The notes: a model not told the origin generated them from the sequence alone. A DNA stretch of 64,000 nt from Lysobacteraceae bacterium NML07-0707 (GCA_002798295.1 NWQT01000019.1:1-64000), one strand, 5' to 3'. Positions 46,630 to 55,462 are shown, counted from the first letter of the stretch. Made by a program: numbers and translations.

Positions 46630-46681
46630 CTGGCGGCAAGGACGTCATCCGCTTTTCGCATTCATGCGCTAAAGTCTGCGC

Positions 46682-48085
46682 ATGCATACAAGAATCCAAG
46701 AACAAATCACCCCCTCCCGTTCCAACCTGCCGACTGTTTGCGCCAACATCTATCCCAAAGGCGGACTGGATGTGCTCTCCCGCGAAGAAGTTGCACGCCT
46801 CAAGGATGCCTCCAGCGGCGGCATGCATGAGCTGTTGCGCCGCTGTGCACTGGCAGTGCTGACGACCGGCAGCACCTCTGATGATCCGGATGCCGCGCGT
46901 GTGCTGTATCCGGACTTCGACATCCAGGTGACCCAGCAAGATCGTGGTATCTGCATCGAATTGCAGAATGCGCCGGGGATCGCCTTTGTCGATGGCCGCA
47001 TCATCCGCGGCGTGGCGGATCTGTTGTTTGCCACTGTGCGCGATCTGGCCTATGCCGCGATCGAGATGGTGCCCGAATGCGTGGAAGGGCTGGAAGGCGA
47101 GGCGGCGATTACCGATGCGGTATTCCGCATCCTGCGCAATGCCCGGGTGCTGCAACCCGCCGATCCAAACCTGGTGGTGTGCTGGGGCGGGCATTCGATC
47201 AGCCGCGAAGAATATCTCTACACCAAGCAGGTTGGCTACGAGCTTGGCTTGCGCGGCATCGACATCTGTACCGGCTGCGGGCCGGGAGCGATGAAGGGGC
47301 CGATGAAGGGCGCAACCATTGCCCATGCCAAGCAGCGCCAGCGGCGCTCGCGTTATATCGGTATCACCGAGCCGGGGATTATCGCGGCCGAATCGCCCAA
47401 CCCGATTGTCAACCATCTGGTGATCATGCCGGACATTGAAAAGCGTCTGGAAGCCTTTGTGCGCATGGCGCACGGCATCATCGTGTTTCCCGGAGGCGTT
47501 GGTACTGCCGAAGAAATCCTCTACCTGCTCGGCATCCTGTTGCGCGAGGAGAACCAGGGCATCGAAATGCCGCTGGTGTTTACTGGCCCGGCTTCGGCTG
47601 CCAGCTATTTTGAGCAAATCGACAAGTTCATCCGCCTGACGCTGGGCGAGGCGGCCACAAAGCATTACCGCATCATCATTGCCAATCCGGAAGAAGTAGC
47701 GCGCTGCATGGTCGATGGCATTCGCCGGGTACGCGAGCAGCGGGTGGCCAGCAAGGATTCGTTCTTCTTCAACTGGCGGCTGCATATTCCGCTGGACTTC
47801 CAGCAGCCCTTTGATCCCGATCACGCGGCGATGGCAGCGCTTGACCTCAACCACGGACGTAAGCCACATGCGCTGGCAGCCGACTTGCGCCGTGCGTTTT
47901 CCGGCATCGTCGCCGGCAATGTCAAGGAAAGCGGCGTGCGCCGGATCGAGGCGCATGGCCCGTTCCGGATCAATGGCGCGCCGGACATGATGGCGGCGCT
48001 GGACGAGCTGCTGCGCGCTTTCGTCGAGCAGCGGCGGATGAAGATTTCCGGCGAGTACAAGCCAGTATACCGCGTGATGACTTGA
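46682..48085 (+). CDS. ppnN: PpnN-like nucleotide 5'-monophosphate nucleosidase (LOG family)
   Basis: A 467-residue protein, similar in length to E. coli PpnN (YgdH). PpnN cleaves nucleoside monophosphates into base and ribose-5-phosphate and is controlled by (p)ppGpp. The LOG motifs are CTGCGPGAMKGPMKGATIAH and FPGGVGTAEEILYLLGILL. The extra N- and C-terminal domains of PpnN are present. There is no ribosome site before ATG 46682, and a possible -10 (TAAAGT at 46670) suggests a leaderless or nearly leaderless message. A deacetylase gene follows after 26 bases. Confidence 0.9.
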   Translation: MHTRIQEQITPSRSNLPTVCANIYPKGGLDVLSREEVARLKDASSGGMHELLRRCALAVLTTGSTSDDPDAARVLYPDFDIQVTQQDRGICIELQNAPGIAFVDGRIIRGVADLLFATVRDLAYAAIEMVPECVEGLEGEAAITDAVFRILRNARVLQPADPNLVVCWGGHSISREEYLYTKQVGYELGLRGIDICTGCGPGAMKGPMKGATIAHAKQRQRRSRYIGITEPGIIAAESPNPIVNHLVIMPDIEKRLEAFVRMAHGIIVFPGGVGTAEEILYLLGILLREENQGIEMPLVFTGPASAASYFEQIDKFIRLTLGEAATKHYRIIIANPEEVARCMVDGIRRVREQRVASKDSFFFNWRLHIPLDFQQPFDPDHAAMAALDLNHGRKPHALAADLRRAFSGIVAGNVKESGVRRIEAHGPFRINGAPDMMAALDELLRAFVEQRRMKISGEYKPVYRVMT

Positions 48086-48111
48086 TTGCATGGCTGATTT
48101 GGAGACAACAC

Positions 48112-49059
48112 ATGAAGTATTTGCGCGGACATGTGTTATTGGTGGGCTTGGCGTTGTTTTCTGCATCCGCCCTGGGCAATGGGCAAAAGCGCATTGCCAT
48201 CACCATTGATGATTTGCCGGTTGAGTCGGCTACGCCGATTACGGTGGAAGAGAGCGCTGCGCTGAATCGCTCAATTCTCGCAGCGCTCAAGCGGCACCAG
48301 GTCAAGGCAGTAGGCTTCGTGAATGAGGATCGCCTGCTTGTTTCGGGCAAAATCGATGCGGGCGTAGCCATCCTGAATGACTGGCTGGATGCCGGGATGG
48401 AGCTTGGTAATCACAACCATGGGCATGTCGGTCTGTGGGCATCATCGCTGTCGGAAAACATGGATGCGGTGCTGAAGGGTGAAGTTTTTACCCGTTGGAT
48501 CAGCGTCAGGAAGGGCGTGCCGCTGCGCTACTACCGTCACCCCTATACCCAGACGGGCAAGAGTGATGATGAGCAGAGCGTCTTTGAGGATTTTCTGGCA
48601 GCGCGGGGCTATACGGTGGCGCCATTTACCATTGAGCATGGTGATTACATCTTTGCCTGTGTTTATGACAAGCTGCCAGCACAGGATGCACGGCGAGAAC
48701 AAGTCGCTGCCGAATACGATATGCATCTGCGGCAGTCGGTAGGCATTTTCGAGCGCATGACGGATGAACTTTTCGGCAGACAAATCCCACAAGTGCTGCT
48801 CATTCATGCCTCGCGCTTGAACGCTGCTACGCTGGATCGAAGTCTGTCTACCCTGAAAGAGTTGGGCTATCAATTTGTCTCGTTGGATGAGGCGCTCAAA
48901 GACGAGGCATATCAAACGCCTGCCAAGGCAAGCCGACGCTTTGGCCCGTCATGGTTGGCACGCTGGGCGCGGGCCAAAGGTGTCAAATTGAGTGCTTATG
49001 GTCAGGAGGCCCCCGGCGGCATGAGCGCCGAGCTTCATCAGGCGCTTTGCAGCGAGTAA
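48112..49059 (+). CDS. Secreted polysaccharide deacetylase family (NodB) protein
   Basis: A 315-residue protein with signal peptide (MKYLRGHVLLVGLALFSASA). The NodB metal-dependent core is visible: RIAITIDDLPVES holds the catalytic and metal-binding Asp pair, and MELGNHNHGHVGL the His pair. RYYRHPYTQTGKS corresponds to motif 3 and QVLLIHASRLNA to the C-terminal His. Such enzymes remove acetyl groups from peptidoglycan or other glycans outside the cytoplasm. GGAG precedes the ATG. It is 26 bases downstream of ppnN and ends at a strong terminator. Confidence 0.88.
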   Translation: MKYLRGHVLLVGLALFSASALGNGQKRIAITIDDLPVESATPITVEESAALNRSILAALKRHQVKAVGFVNEDRLLVSGKIDAGVAILNDWLDAGMELGNHNHGHVGLWASSLSENMDAVLKGEVFTRWISVRKGVPLRYYRHPYTQTGKSDDEQSVFEDFLAARGYTVAPFTIEHGDYIFACVYDKLPAQDARREQVAAEYDMHLRQSVGIFERMTDELFGRQIPQVLLIHASRLNAATLDRSLSTLKELGYQFVSLDEALKDEAYQTPAKASRRFGPSWLARWARAKGVKLSAYGQEAPGGMSAELHQALCSE

Positions 49060-49065
49060 AACCAA

Positions 49066-49098
49066 ACAAGGCCGGGAATTTCCCGGCCTTGTGTTTTG
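49066..49098. terminator. Bidirectional terminator between deacetylase and sodB
   Basis: ACAAGGCCGGGA and TCCCGGCCTTGT form a perfect 12-base stem with a three-base loop. Plus-strand GTTTTG and minus-strand TTTGGTTTT follow, so it serves both convergent genes. Confidence 0.88.
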
Positions 49099-49120
49099 CT
49101 CAAGCATGGAACTTGCGCAC

Positions 49121-49699
49121 TTACTTCATGTTCTTGGCAACAAAGTCCCAGTTGACCAGGTTCCAGAAGTGCTCCAGATAGGTCGGGCGGGCGTTGCGGT
49201 AGTCGATGTAATAGGCGTGTTCCCAGACATCGCAGGTCAGCAGCGGCTTGTCATCGCCGGTCAGCGGGGTGGCGGCATTGGAGGTGCTCACCAGTGCCAG
49301 CGAGCCGTCCGGACGCTGCACCAGCCAGGCCCAGCCGGAGCCGAAGGTGCCAATCGCGGTCTTGGTGAATTCTTCCTTGAACTTGGCAAAGTCGCCAAAG
49401 GCAGCATTGATTGCTTCCAGCAGCTTGCCGGTCGGCTCGCCGCCGCCATTGGGCGACAGGCAGTTCCAGTAGAAGGTGTGATTCCACACCTGGGCGGCGT
49501 TGTTGAACATGCCGCCTTGCGATTTTTGGATGATCTCTTCCAGCGAAAGCGCGGCAAACTCGGTGCCTTCAATCATCTTGTTGAGGTTGTCCACATAGGC
49601 CTTGTGGTGCTTGCCGTAGTGGAAGTCGATGGTTTCACCGGAGATATGCGGCTCCAGTGCAGTGCGGTCATACGGAAGGGCTGGCAGCTCGATGGCCAT
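49121..49699 (-). CDS. sodB: Iron-type superoxide dismutase
   Basis: A 192-residue superoxide dismutase. The start at 49699 gives [20 protein letters not shown] with AAAGGAGCAAG upstream. Metal ligands are His in [14 protein letters not shown], His in [13 protein letters not shown], and Asp and His in [11 protein letters not shown]. The [17 protein letters not shown] segment and FGSGWAWLV are typical of iron enzymes, though metal choice is not certain from sequence. It is divergent from grxD, an iron-sulfur protein, which suggests shared oxidative or iron control. Confidence 0.95.
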   Translation of the reverse strand: MAIELPALPYDRTALEPHISGETIDFHYGKHHKAYVDNLNKMIEGTEFAALSLEEIIQKSQGGMFNNAAQVWNHTFYWNCLSPNGGGEPTGKLLEAINAAFGDFAKFKEEFTKTAIGTFGSGWAWLVQRPDGSLALVSTSNAATPLTGDDKPLLTCDVWEHAYYIDYRNARPTYLEHFWNLVNWDFVAKNMK

Positions 49700-49816
49700 G
49701 GCTTGCTCCTTTGGGGGTGAAAGAAGCCGCAGCGGGGAGGCCGCGGCTGGCGGTAGAATGCGCCATTCTAATTCCCCGTAACGTGTTCTGCCTGTGAGGC
49801 AGTGTCTGGAGTTGTC

Positions 49817-50137
49817 ATGTCCGTGATGGACCGTATCAAGAGCGAAGTTGAATCCCACCCGATCGTGCTGTTCATGAAAGGCACGGCGCAGTTCCCGATG
49901 TGCGGCTTTTCCAGCCGTACCGTGCAGGCGCTGAAAGCGGCCGGCGCTACCGAGTTGCGCACCATCAATGTGCTGGAAGACCCGGAAATACGCGCCAATT
50001 TGCCGCGCTATTCCAACTGGCCGACCTTTCCGCAGTTGTTCATCAATGGCGAGCTGATTGGCGGCTGCGACATCACCCTGGAACTGTTTGAGTCCGGTGA
50101 GCTGGCACGCATCGTCGCCGAAGCTGGCAAGGCGTGA
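49817..50137 (+). CDS. grxD: Monothiol glutaredoxin, CGFS type
   Basis: A 106-residue glutaredoxin. ATG 49817 is preceded by TGGAG. The active site is CGFS at residue 29 in [18 protein letters not shown], with VLFMKGTAQ before it and [20 protein letters not shown] after it (glutathione-binding and cis-Pro region). CGFS glutaredoxins carry a [2Fe-2S] cluster and act in iron-sulfur delivery. It overlaps the next gene by GTGA, so the two are translationally coupled. Confidence 0.97.
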   Translation: MSVMDRIKSEVESHPIVLFMKGTAQFPMCGFSSRTVQALKAAGATELRTINVLEDPEIRANLPRYSNWPTFPQLFINGELIGGCDITLELFESGELARIVAEAGKA

Positions 50138-50940
50138 GTACAGCCGCCGCGCCGCGCCTTGACGGGCGCATCATCTTGTTGACCGGCGCCACGGGCGGGC
50201 TGGGGCAGGCTGCAGCCAAGGCGATGGCGCGCGCCGGCGCCACCGTGGTGCTGTCCGGGCGCAATATGCGCATGTTGAACCGGCTTTACGATGCACTCAA
50301 AGACATCGGCCCCGAGCCGCTGCTGTATCCGATGGACTTGGAGGGCGCCACGCCCGATGATCATCTGCAACTGGCCGAGCGCATCCAGGATGCCTTTGGC
50401 CGTCTTGATGGCTTGATTCACTGCGCTGCCGAGTTCCGCGCGCTGACGCCGCTGGAGTACACCGACCCGGCGCATGTGGCACGCGCCATGCACATCAATG
50501 TCACCGCGCCAATGTGGCTGACCGCTGCGTTGATGCCGGTGCTGAAAGCCTCCAACGATGCCGCCGTGTTGTTTGTGGTGGACGATGCCGAACATGCCGG
50601 CAAGCCATTCTGGGGGCCGTATGCCATCAGCCAGCAGGCGCGCGCGGCACTGGTGCCGCAGTGGGCGGCGGAAATGGCCGGCTCCACGGTGCGCATCTGC
50701 GGCCTGCAACCTGGCCCCATGCGCACCCCGTTGCGCGGGCGCGCCACGGTGGAGGATGTTGACCCCAACTTGCGCAACCCGGAGAGCTATGCCGACGATT
50801 GTGTGCGCCTGTTGTCTGCCGCGGGCGCGGCCTGGCATGGCCGCATCGACCGGGTGATGGCTGCACAGGATTTGCCCGCAGAACCGCTGCCTGCGGCGGC
50901 ACAGAAGCCTGCCAAAATCAGCCTGCCGACCCTGGAGTGA
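50134..50940 (+). CDS. YciK-like short-chain dehydrogenase/reductase lacking catalytic Lys and Ser
   Basis: A 268-residue SDR-fold protein starting at GTG 50134 inside the grxD stop. The cofactor motif is [20 protein letters not shown] and the structural Asn is in MHINVTAP. The Tyr of the catalytic set is residue 163 (GPYAISQQA). The Lys four residues later is Gln167, and the position of the catalytic Ser is Asp (VVDDAEHAG, about 150). Related YciK proteins keep Ser, Tyr and Lys. The fold is intact and there is no frameshift, so it may bind a nucleotide without normal redox catalysis, or use altered chemistry. Confidence 0.9.
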   Translation: MSTAAAPRLDGRIILLTGATGGLGQAAAKAMARAGATVVLSGRNMRMLNRLYDALKDIGPEPLLYPMDLEGATPDDHLQLAERIQDAFGRLDGLIHCAAEFRALTPLEYTDPAHVARAMHINVTAPMWLTAALMPVLKASNDAAVLFVVDDAEHAGKPFWGPYAISQQARAALVPQWAAEMAGSTVRICGLQPGPMRTPLRGRATVEDVDPNLRNPESYADDCVRLLSAAGAAWHGRIDRVMAAQDLPAEPLPAAAQKPAKISLPTLE

Positions 50941-50945
50941 TTTGT

Positions 50946-50970
50946 GCCGGGCGCAGGCATGCCGCCCGGC
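50946..50970. terminator. Hairpin between convergent SDR and DUF2069 genes
   Basis: GCCGGGCG pairs with CGCCCGGC around a nine-base loop, six bases after the SDR stop. No T-run follows. Confidence 0.45.
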
Positions 50971-50991
50971 TGCCATTGTTTGAACAGGCGC

Positions 50992-51333
50992 TCAGTCCTG
51001 CGGCCTTTTGCCAAAGCGTGCGATGAGTCCCGCCCAGCTGCCGGCGACAATCACCACGATGGAAAGTGCAGTAATGCCCAGGGCATACAGGCGGGCGCTG
51101 CCTTGCCATGCCCAGGTTTCCATCACCCCGTAGGAGAACCAGAACAGCGCCATGATGCTGGCCCAGAAGGTGGCGGTGCGTACCCGCAGGGCGATGGCGG
51201 CGGCGAACAGCAGCGGCGGCAGGGCATTGAACATGATCCTCAGCCAGTGCCCCTGAAAGCCCAGGGTGTACAGCGCGGCAATGCCGATGAGCGAAACCAG
51301 CACGGTTTTGTGTGCGCCACTCATGCCTTTCAT
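50992..51333 (-). CDS. DUF2069 small membrane protein
   Basis: A 113-residue protein with four membrane helices (KTVLVSLIGIAALYTLGFQG, MFNALPPLLFAAAIALRV, FWASIMALFWFSYGVMETW, ALGITALSIVVIVAGSWAGL). The pattern fits DUF2069, which is typical of gammaproteobacteria and is often encoded beside wrbA, as here. Its ATG overlaps the wrbA stop by four bases. The function is unknown. Confidence 0.88.
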   Translation of the reverse strand: MKGMSGAHKTVLVSLIGIAALYTLGFQGHWLRIMFNALPPLLFAAAIALRVRTATFWASIMALFWFSYGVMETWAWQGSARLYALGITALSIVVIVAGSWAGLIARFGKRPQD

Positions 51334-51920
51334 GCGCCCAGCCTCCTGGCCAGCTGCGCCAGGCGACGGCCAAAGGCGCGCGCCAGTTCAGCTTCTTCGG
51401 CGCTGAGGGTGGCATCGGCATCACTGCCTGCCACATGGCTGGGGCCATAAGGGGTGCCACCGCTACGGGTAGAGGACAGGGCGGCCTCGCTGAAGGGAAT
51501 GCCGGTAATCACGCAGCCATGGTGCAGCAGCGGAATCATCATCGACAGCAGCGTTGATTCCTGGCCGCCGTGCTGGGTGGCGGAAGAAGTAAACACGCCC
51601 GCGGGCTTGCCGATCAGGGTGCCATTGGCCCATTCCGTGCCCAGGGTGTCGAGAAAATGCTTGACGGCCGCGGCCATATTGCCAAAGCGTGTGGGGCTGC
51701 CCAGCGCCAGTCCTGCGCATTCGCGCAGGTCGTCAACTGAAACATAGGGCGCGCCACTTTCGGGCACCGGCGGCAGCGCGGTTTCGGTTTGCGGGGCGAC
51801 CGGGGGGACGGTGCGCAGCCGTGCCGACATGCCGTCCACCTCGCCCACGCCGCGGGCGATTTGCCGCGCCAGCGCAGCCACCGAGCCGTTGCGGCTGAAA
51901 TACAGCACCAAAATTTCCAT
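51330..51920 (-). CDS. wrbA: NAD(P)H:quinone oxidoreductase, WrbA family flavoprotein
   Basis: A 196-residue flavodoxin-like protein. The start at 51920 gives MEILVLYFSRNGSVAALARQ, with the FMN-phosphate loop SRNGS. The FMN-binding segments GSPTRFGNMAAAVKHFLDTL and FTSSATQHGGQESTLLSMMI are the WrbA signatures, as is GGTPYGPSHVAG. WrbA reduces quinones by two electrons, avoiding semiquinones. Translation is coupled to the DUF2069 gene downstream. Repeat copy C lies 41 bases upstream of its start. Confidence 0.95.
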   Translation of the reverse strand: MEILVLYFSRNGSVAALARQIARGVGEVDGMSARLRTVPPVAPQTETALPPVPESGAPYVSVDDLRECAGLALGSPTRFGNMAAAVKHFLDTLGTEWANGTLIGKPAGVFTSSATQHGGQESTLLSMMIPLLHHGCVITGIPFSEAALSSTRSGGTPYGPSHVAGSDADATLSAEEAELARAFGRRLAQLARRLGA

Positions 51921-51960
51921 CGTTCGGGTTGCCAGTTGCCAATCAGGGTGCACAGTGTAT

Positions 51961-52109
51961 GGGAAGCTCTGAATATTCAGAGCCGCCTGCGGCGCTGGAG
52001 AGCTGCCACAAATCAATCATGCAAGTGAATTGATTCGCGCGAGCCAAGTCCTGGCATGTGCCGGACGTGGCGTGGGCTGGCAACCAGGATGGCGTTGTTC
52101 AGGCTTTCC
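51961..52109 (+). repeat. Multi-hairpin dispersed repeat, copy C (149 bp)
   Basis: It begins GGGAAGCTCTGAATATTC and ends TTCAGGCTTTCC, giving terminal inverted repeats, and is flanked by TAT on both sides. It shares AATCAATCATGCAAGTGA, GAGCCAAGTC and GGCGTGGGCTGGCAAC with copy A over its whole length. It lies between the divergent wrbA and YihY-like genes and ends 19 bases before the latter's start, so it could influence either promoter. Confidence 0.85.
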
Positions 52110-52128
52110 TATGCGGTAGTCTTGCCCA

Positions 52129-53445
52129 ATGCGCCAACTCTCTTTCACCGACCGTATCCAGCATGATGCCCGCAGGTTGTTTGAGCATGCCACCGACCGG
52201 GGACGCTTGCTGAGTTTTGCCCGCTTTGTCTGGCAGCGTTTTGTCGATGACCGCCTGTTTGAGGCGGCCGGCTCGCTGGCCTATATCAGCCTGTTTGCGC
52301 TGGTGCCGCTGGTCACGGTGATTTTCAGCACGCTCTCGGCCTTCAAGGTGTTCACCGAAGGGCGCTGGGCGGAAAAATTGAGCGATTACATCTTCATGAA
52401 CTTCGTGCCTTCATCGGCGCGCGCGCTTGAGGAATACCTGCTGCAATTTTCCGAAAACGCCAATGCGCTGACCGTGCTGGGCACGGTGGTGCTGGTGATA
52501 TCGCTGCTGATTACGCTGACCAGTGTGGAAGCCATTTTCAACCGTATCTGGCGGGTGCCGACCACGCGGCCGCAGCTGAGCCGTTTTCTGGTGTACTGGA
52601 CGGTGCTGACCCTGGGCGCGGTGTTTGCGGTGGCCAGCATGGCGTTGTCGGCGCAGTTTTTTGCGCTGGCGATTTTTGATTCCGAGCCGGGGCAGTGGCT
52701 GGAGAATTGGCTGCTCAGGGCTACGCCGGTTTTGATCGAGTTGGGCGTATTTACGGCGATTTACCGGGTAGTGCCGCACCGCACGGTGAAATGGAGCCAT
52801 GCACTGGCCGGTGCGCTGCTGGGGGTGAGCGGCTTTGAGCTGGTGAAGTGGGGGCTGGGCGTGTTTTTGGGCAACTTCAATACCTACGAGCGCATCTATG
52901 GCTCGGTGGCCTTGTTGCCGGTGCTGCTGATGTGGACTTATTTCAGCTGGGTGGCGGTATTGCTGGGCGCCTCGTTTGCTTCCAGCCTGTCGGCATTCCG
53001 CTATCAGCCGCAGAGCCTGCGCTTGCCTGAAGGCTATGAAATTTATGGCATGTTGCGCCTGTTGGGGCGGCTGCATGAGGCGCGCCAACAGGGGCTTGGC
53101 CTGCATAGCGATGAATTGCGGCAACGCGAGCCGATGCTGACCGATACCCTGGTGCAGGAAATGCTGTGCCAGCTGGCTGAAGCCAACATCGTGGTGCGTG
53201 CCGAGAGCGGCGGCTGGCTGCTGGCGCGCGATCTGGACAATGTCCGCATGGCCGAGCTGTACAGCGCCGGGCGTTTGCGCATCCCGATTCACGAGGTGGA
53301 CTTGCCCAGCCAGCAAGATGCACTGGGGCGGGCAGTGATGGTGCAGCTCGATGAATTGCGCCTGCCGCTACGTGAGCTGTTGCAGCGCAGTGTCGGCAGT
53401 GTGTACCGCTCGCTGCCGTTCAACCATCCGCACGCGGGGCAGTAA
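52129..53445 (+). CDS. YihY/UPF0761 family inner membrane protein with C-terminal extension
   Basis: A 438-residue protein. The first ~300 residues form the YihY/BrkB-like membrane domain with six helices: FEAAGSLAYISLFALVPLVT, LGTVVLVISLLITLTSVEAI, FNRIWRVPTTRP, and YERIYGSVALLPVLLMWTYF. The remaining ~140 residues are soluble, with a winged-helix-like part (QREPMLTDTLVQEMLCQLAE). E. coli YihY has about 290 residues and lacks this. It was once thought to be an RNase but is a membrane protein of unknown role. Its end overlaps the convergent repair gene by 26 bases. Confidence 0.9.
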   Translation: MRQLSFTDRIQHDARRLFEHATDRGRLLSFARFVWQRFVDDRLFEAAGSLAYISLFALVPLVTVIFSTLSAFKVFTEGRWAEKLSDYIFMNFVPSSARALEEYLLQFSENANALTVLGTVVLVISLLITLTSVEAIFNRIWRVPTTRPQLSRFLVYWTVLTLGAVFAVASMALSAQFFALAIFDSEPGQWLENWLLRATPVLIELGVFTAIYRVVPHRTVKWSHALAGALLGVSGFELVKWGLGVFLGNFNTYERIYGSVALLPVLLMWTYFSWVAVLLGASFASSLSAFRYQPQSLRLPEGYEIYGMLRLLGRLHEARQQGLGLHSDELRQREPMLTDTLVQEMLCQLAEANIVVRAESGGWLLARDLDNVRMAELYSAGRLRIPIHEVDLPSQQDALGRAVMVQLDELRLPLRELLQRSVGSVYRSLPFNHPHAGQ

Positions 53446-53809
53446 AGCGCGGCTTGGCGGGCATGCGCAGGGCAATGCGTTCGCGGTTGATGGCCAGTGC
53501 CTCGGGCGTGGGCTGATAGTCGCGCCAGAGCGCCGGGTCATCGGGCAAGTCGGCCGGCCAGATATCGCTGACATTGAAGCCGCGGCGCCGGCATTCCTGA
53601 TGCAGCGCCTGATAGCGGTGCTGCAAGAAGGTAAGTTTGTCGAAGAAAAACCGCACATGGCCTTCGCCCAGCTTGTATTCGGCAGGCTGCCCGGCAAGAT
53701 TGAACTTGCCGCGTGCCACCAGATTGGGGATGCGGGTCAGCTCGCGGTGCTCGGCCAGAAGGTGCTGGTCGCACAGCTCGGCAGGCGGCACGATATTGAT
53801 GCGGGTCAT
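53420..53809 (-). CDS. T4 endonuclease V-like pyrimidine dimer DNA glycosylase
   Basis: A 129-residue protein that lines up with T4 endonuclease V (DenV) from the first residue. Thr2, whose amino group is the nucleophile, is in MTRINIVPP. Arg22 and the catalytic Glu23 are in ELCDQHLLAEHRELTRI. The DenV segments GEGHVRFFFDKLTFLQHRYQ and ECRRRGFNVSD also match. It cuts DNA at UV-induced cyclobutane dimers. ATG 53809 is fixed by the need for Thr2. It lies 43 bases after a GNAT gene on the same strand; its 3' end overlaps the YihY-like gene. Origin from a phage is possible. Confidence 0.92.
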   Translation of the reverse strand: MTRINIVPPAELCDQHLLAEHRELTRIPNLVARGKFNLAGQPAEYKLGEGHVRFFFDKLTFLQHRYQALHQECRRRGFNVSDIWPADLPDDPALWRDYQPTPEALAINRERIALRMPAKPRFTAPRADG

Positions 53810-53852
53810 GGCGTCCTTGATGCGCCCGTGCGTAACGCCATGGCGGCGGGCT

Positions 53853-54296
53853 TCATAGCTTGACCGAATACCACTGGGTATCGTCTTCCTGCCAGCCGGA
53901 TGCGCGATACAGCGCGCGCGCCGCTTCGTTGCGGCGACCGGTTTCCAGTTGCAAATGGCTGGCGCCATCGGCGCGGGCGTAATCGACAGCGGCCTTCAGT
54001 AGCGCCTTGGCGATGCCATTGCGGCGCTGCTCCGGCGGCACATAGATATCGTTCAGCACCCAGATGCGGGCCGTCTGTACCGAGGAGTACATCGGATAGA
54101 GCTGGGCAAAGCCCAGGGCAGTATCGCCCTGTTCGGCCATCAGCACCACCGACTCATTATTGCCAATACGGGCGCGCAGCCAGTTGCGGGCGCGGGGCAG
54201 GTCGCTGGGCTGGTCGTAGAACTGGCGGTAGGCATCAAACAGCGGAACCAGTGCATCGACATCTTCAAGTTCGGCCTGGCGTACTTGGATTTTCAT
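53853..54296 (-). CDS. GNAT family N-acetyltransferase
   Basis: A 147-residue GNAT. The start at 54296 gives MKIQVRQAELEDVDALVPLF. The acetyl-CoA motif A is VLNDIYVPPEQRRNGIAKAL (RRNGIA is the pyrophosphate loop), and the C-terminal part is LETGRRNEAARALYRASGW. The substrate is unknown. It lies between prfA and the endonuclease V-like gene on the same strand; unlike those genes it has no evident link to translation or repair. Confidence 0.92.
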   Translation of the reverse strand: MKIQVRQAELEDVDALVPLFDAYRQFYDQPSDLPRARNWLRARIGNNESVVLMAEQGDTALGFAQLYPMYSSVQTARIWVLNDIYVPPEQRRNGIAKALLKAAVDYARADGASHLQLETGRRNEAARALYRASGWQEDDTQWYSVKL

Positions 54297-54376
54297 GGCA
54301 GTCCTGTCAGGGCATGGCCTGTGCGGGGGAATGGGGGCATCTTGCCTGATTTTGGCAAAACACAGTGGGCGGTGGG

Positions 54377-55462
54377 TCAAGATTCGGCCATCAGCTGCGC
54401 CAGTGCATCGGCCTGCGCTTCGTGCATCAGCCGCTCAATCAGCGCATCAAGCTGGCCTTCGATGATGTTGGGAAGGTCATACAGGGTCAGGCCTTCGACG
54501 CGGTGGTCGGTGATGCGCCCCTGCGGATAGTTGTAGGTGCGGATGCGCTGGCTGCGGTCGCCACTGCCCACTTGCAGCTTGCGCTCGGCGGCCTGGGCGG
54601 CCTGGCGGCGCTCGGCCTCGGCTTCGGCCAGCATCGCGGCCAGGCGCTTCATCGCCTTGTCGCGGTTGGCATGCTGGCTGCGCTCGGTTTGCGACTCCAC
54701 CACCACGCCGGTGGGGACGTGGGTGATGCGGATGGCCGATTCGGTCTTGTTGACATGCTGGCCACCGGCGCCGCTGGAGCGGAACGTGTCGATTTTGAGG
54801 TCGGCCGGGTTGATCTGGATGTCGATATCGCCCGCCTCCTCGGCGATGATGGCGACCGTCGCTGCCGAGGTATGGATGCGGCCTTGCGATTCGGTGGCCG
54901 GGACGCGCTGCACCCGGTGCGTGCCGGATTCGTATTTCAGCCGCGCATAGGCGCCTTCGCCCTCGACGCGGGCGACGATTTCCTTGAAGCCGCCATGTTC
55001 GCCGGGATTGGCCGATTCCACCTCGACCCGCCAGCCCATGCGTTCGGCATAGCGCGAATACATGCGGAACAGGTCGCCGGCAAAAATCGCCGCCTCGTCA
55101 CCGCCAGTGCCGGCGCGCACTTCCAGATACAGGCTGCCGTCATCACGGGCATCGCGCGGCAAAAGATGCGCCAGCAATTGGGTTTCCAGCGTGTCCAAAC
55201 GGTTGCGGGCGCTTTCGATTTCATCGGCGGCCAGCTCCGCCAGCTCCGGGTCGGTGCGCATTTCTTCGGCGGTGGCAAGGTCAGCGCGCGCGCGCGCTTC
55301 ATCGGCCAGTGCGCGGGCAAGCGGCTCAAGCCGGGCAAACTCGCGCGAGAGGCGGCGGAATTCGTTTTGATTGCCGATCACCGAGGGCTCGCCCAGCAGG
55401 CGTTCCAGCTCGTCGCGGCGCTCAACAAGGACTTCAAGCTTGCGGCGTAGCGTCGGTTGCAT
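54377..55462 (-). CDS. prfA: Peptide chain release factor 1
   Basis: A 361-residue RF1. The codon-recognition tripeptide is PAT in [17 protein letters not shown] (RF1 type, for UAA/UAG). The hydrolysis motif is GGQ in [20 protein letters not shown]. The N-terminal helical part and the C-terminal [20 protein letters not shown] are normal. The start at 55462 lies inside hemA with a 29-base overlap, the usual hemA-prfA order of gammaproteobacteria. The methyltransferase gene prmC does not follow; a GNAT gene does. Confidence 0.97.
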   Translation of the reverse strand: MQPTLRRKLEVLVERRDELERLLGEPSVIGNQNEFRRLSREFARLEPLARALADEARARADLATAEEMRTDPELAELAADEIESARNRLDTLETQLLAHLLPRDARDDGSLYLEVRAGTGGDEAAIFAGDLFRMYSRYAERMGWRVEVESANPGEHGGFKEIVARVEGEGAYARLKYESGTHRVQRVPATESQGRIHTSAATVAIIAEEAGDIDIQINPADLKIDTFRSSGAGGQHVNKTESAIRITHVPTGVVVESQTERSQHANRDKAMKRLAAMLAEAEAERRQAAQAAERKLQVGSGDRSQRIRTYNYPQGRITDHRVEGLTLYDLPNIIEGQLDALIERLMHEAQADALAQLMAES

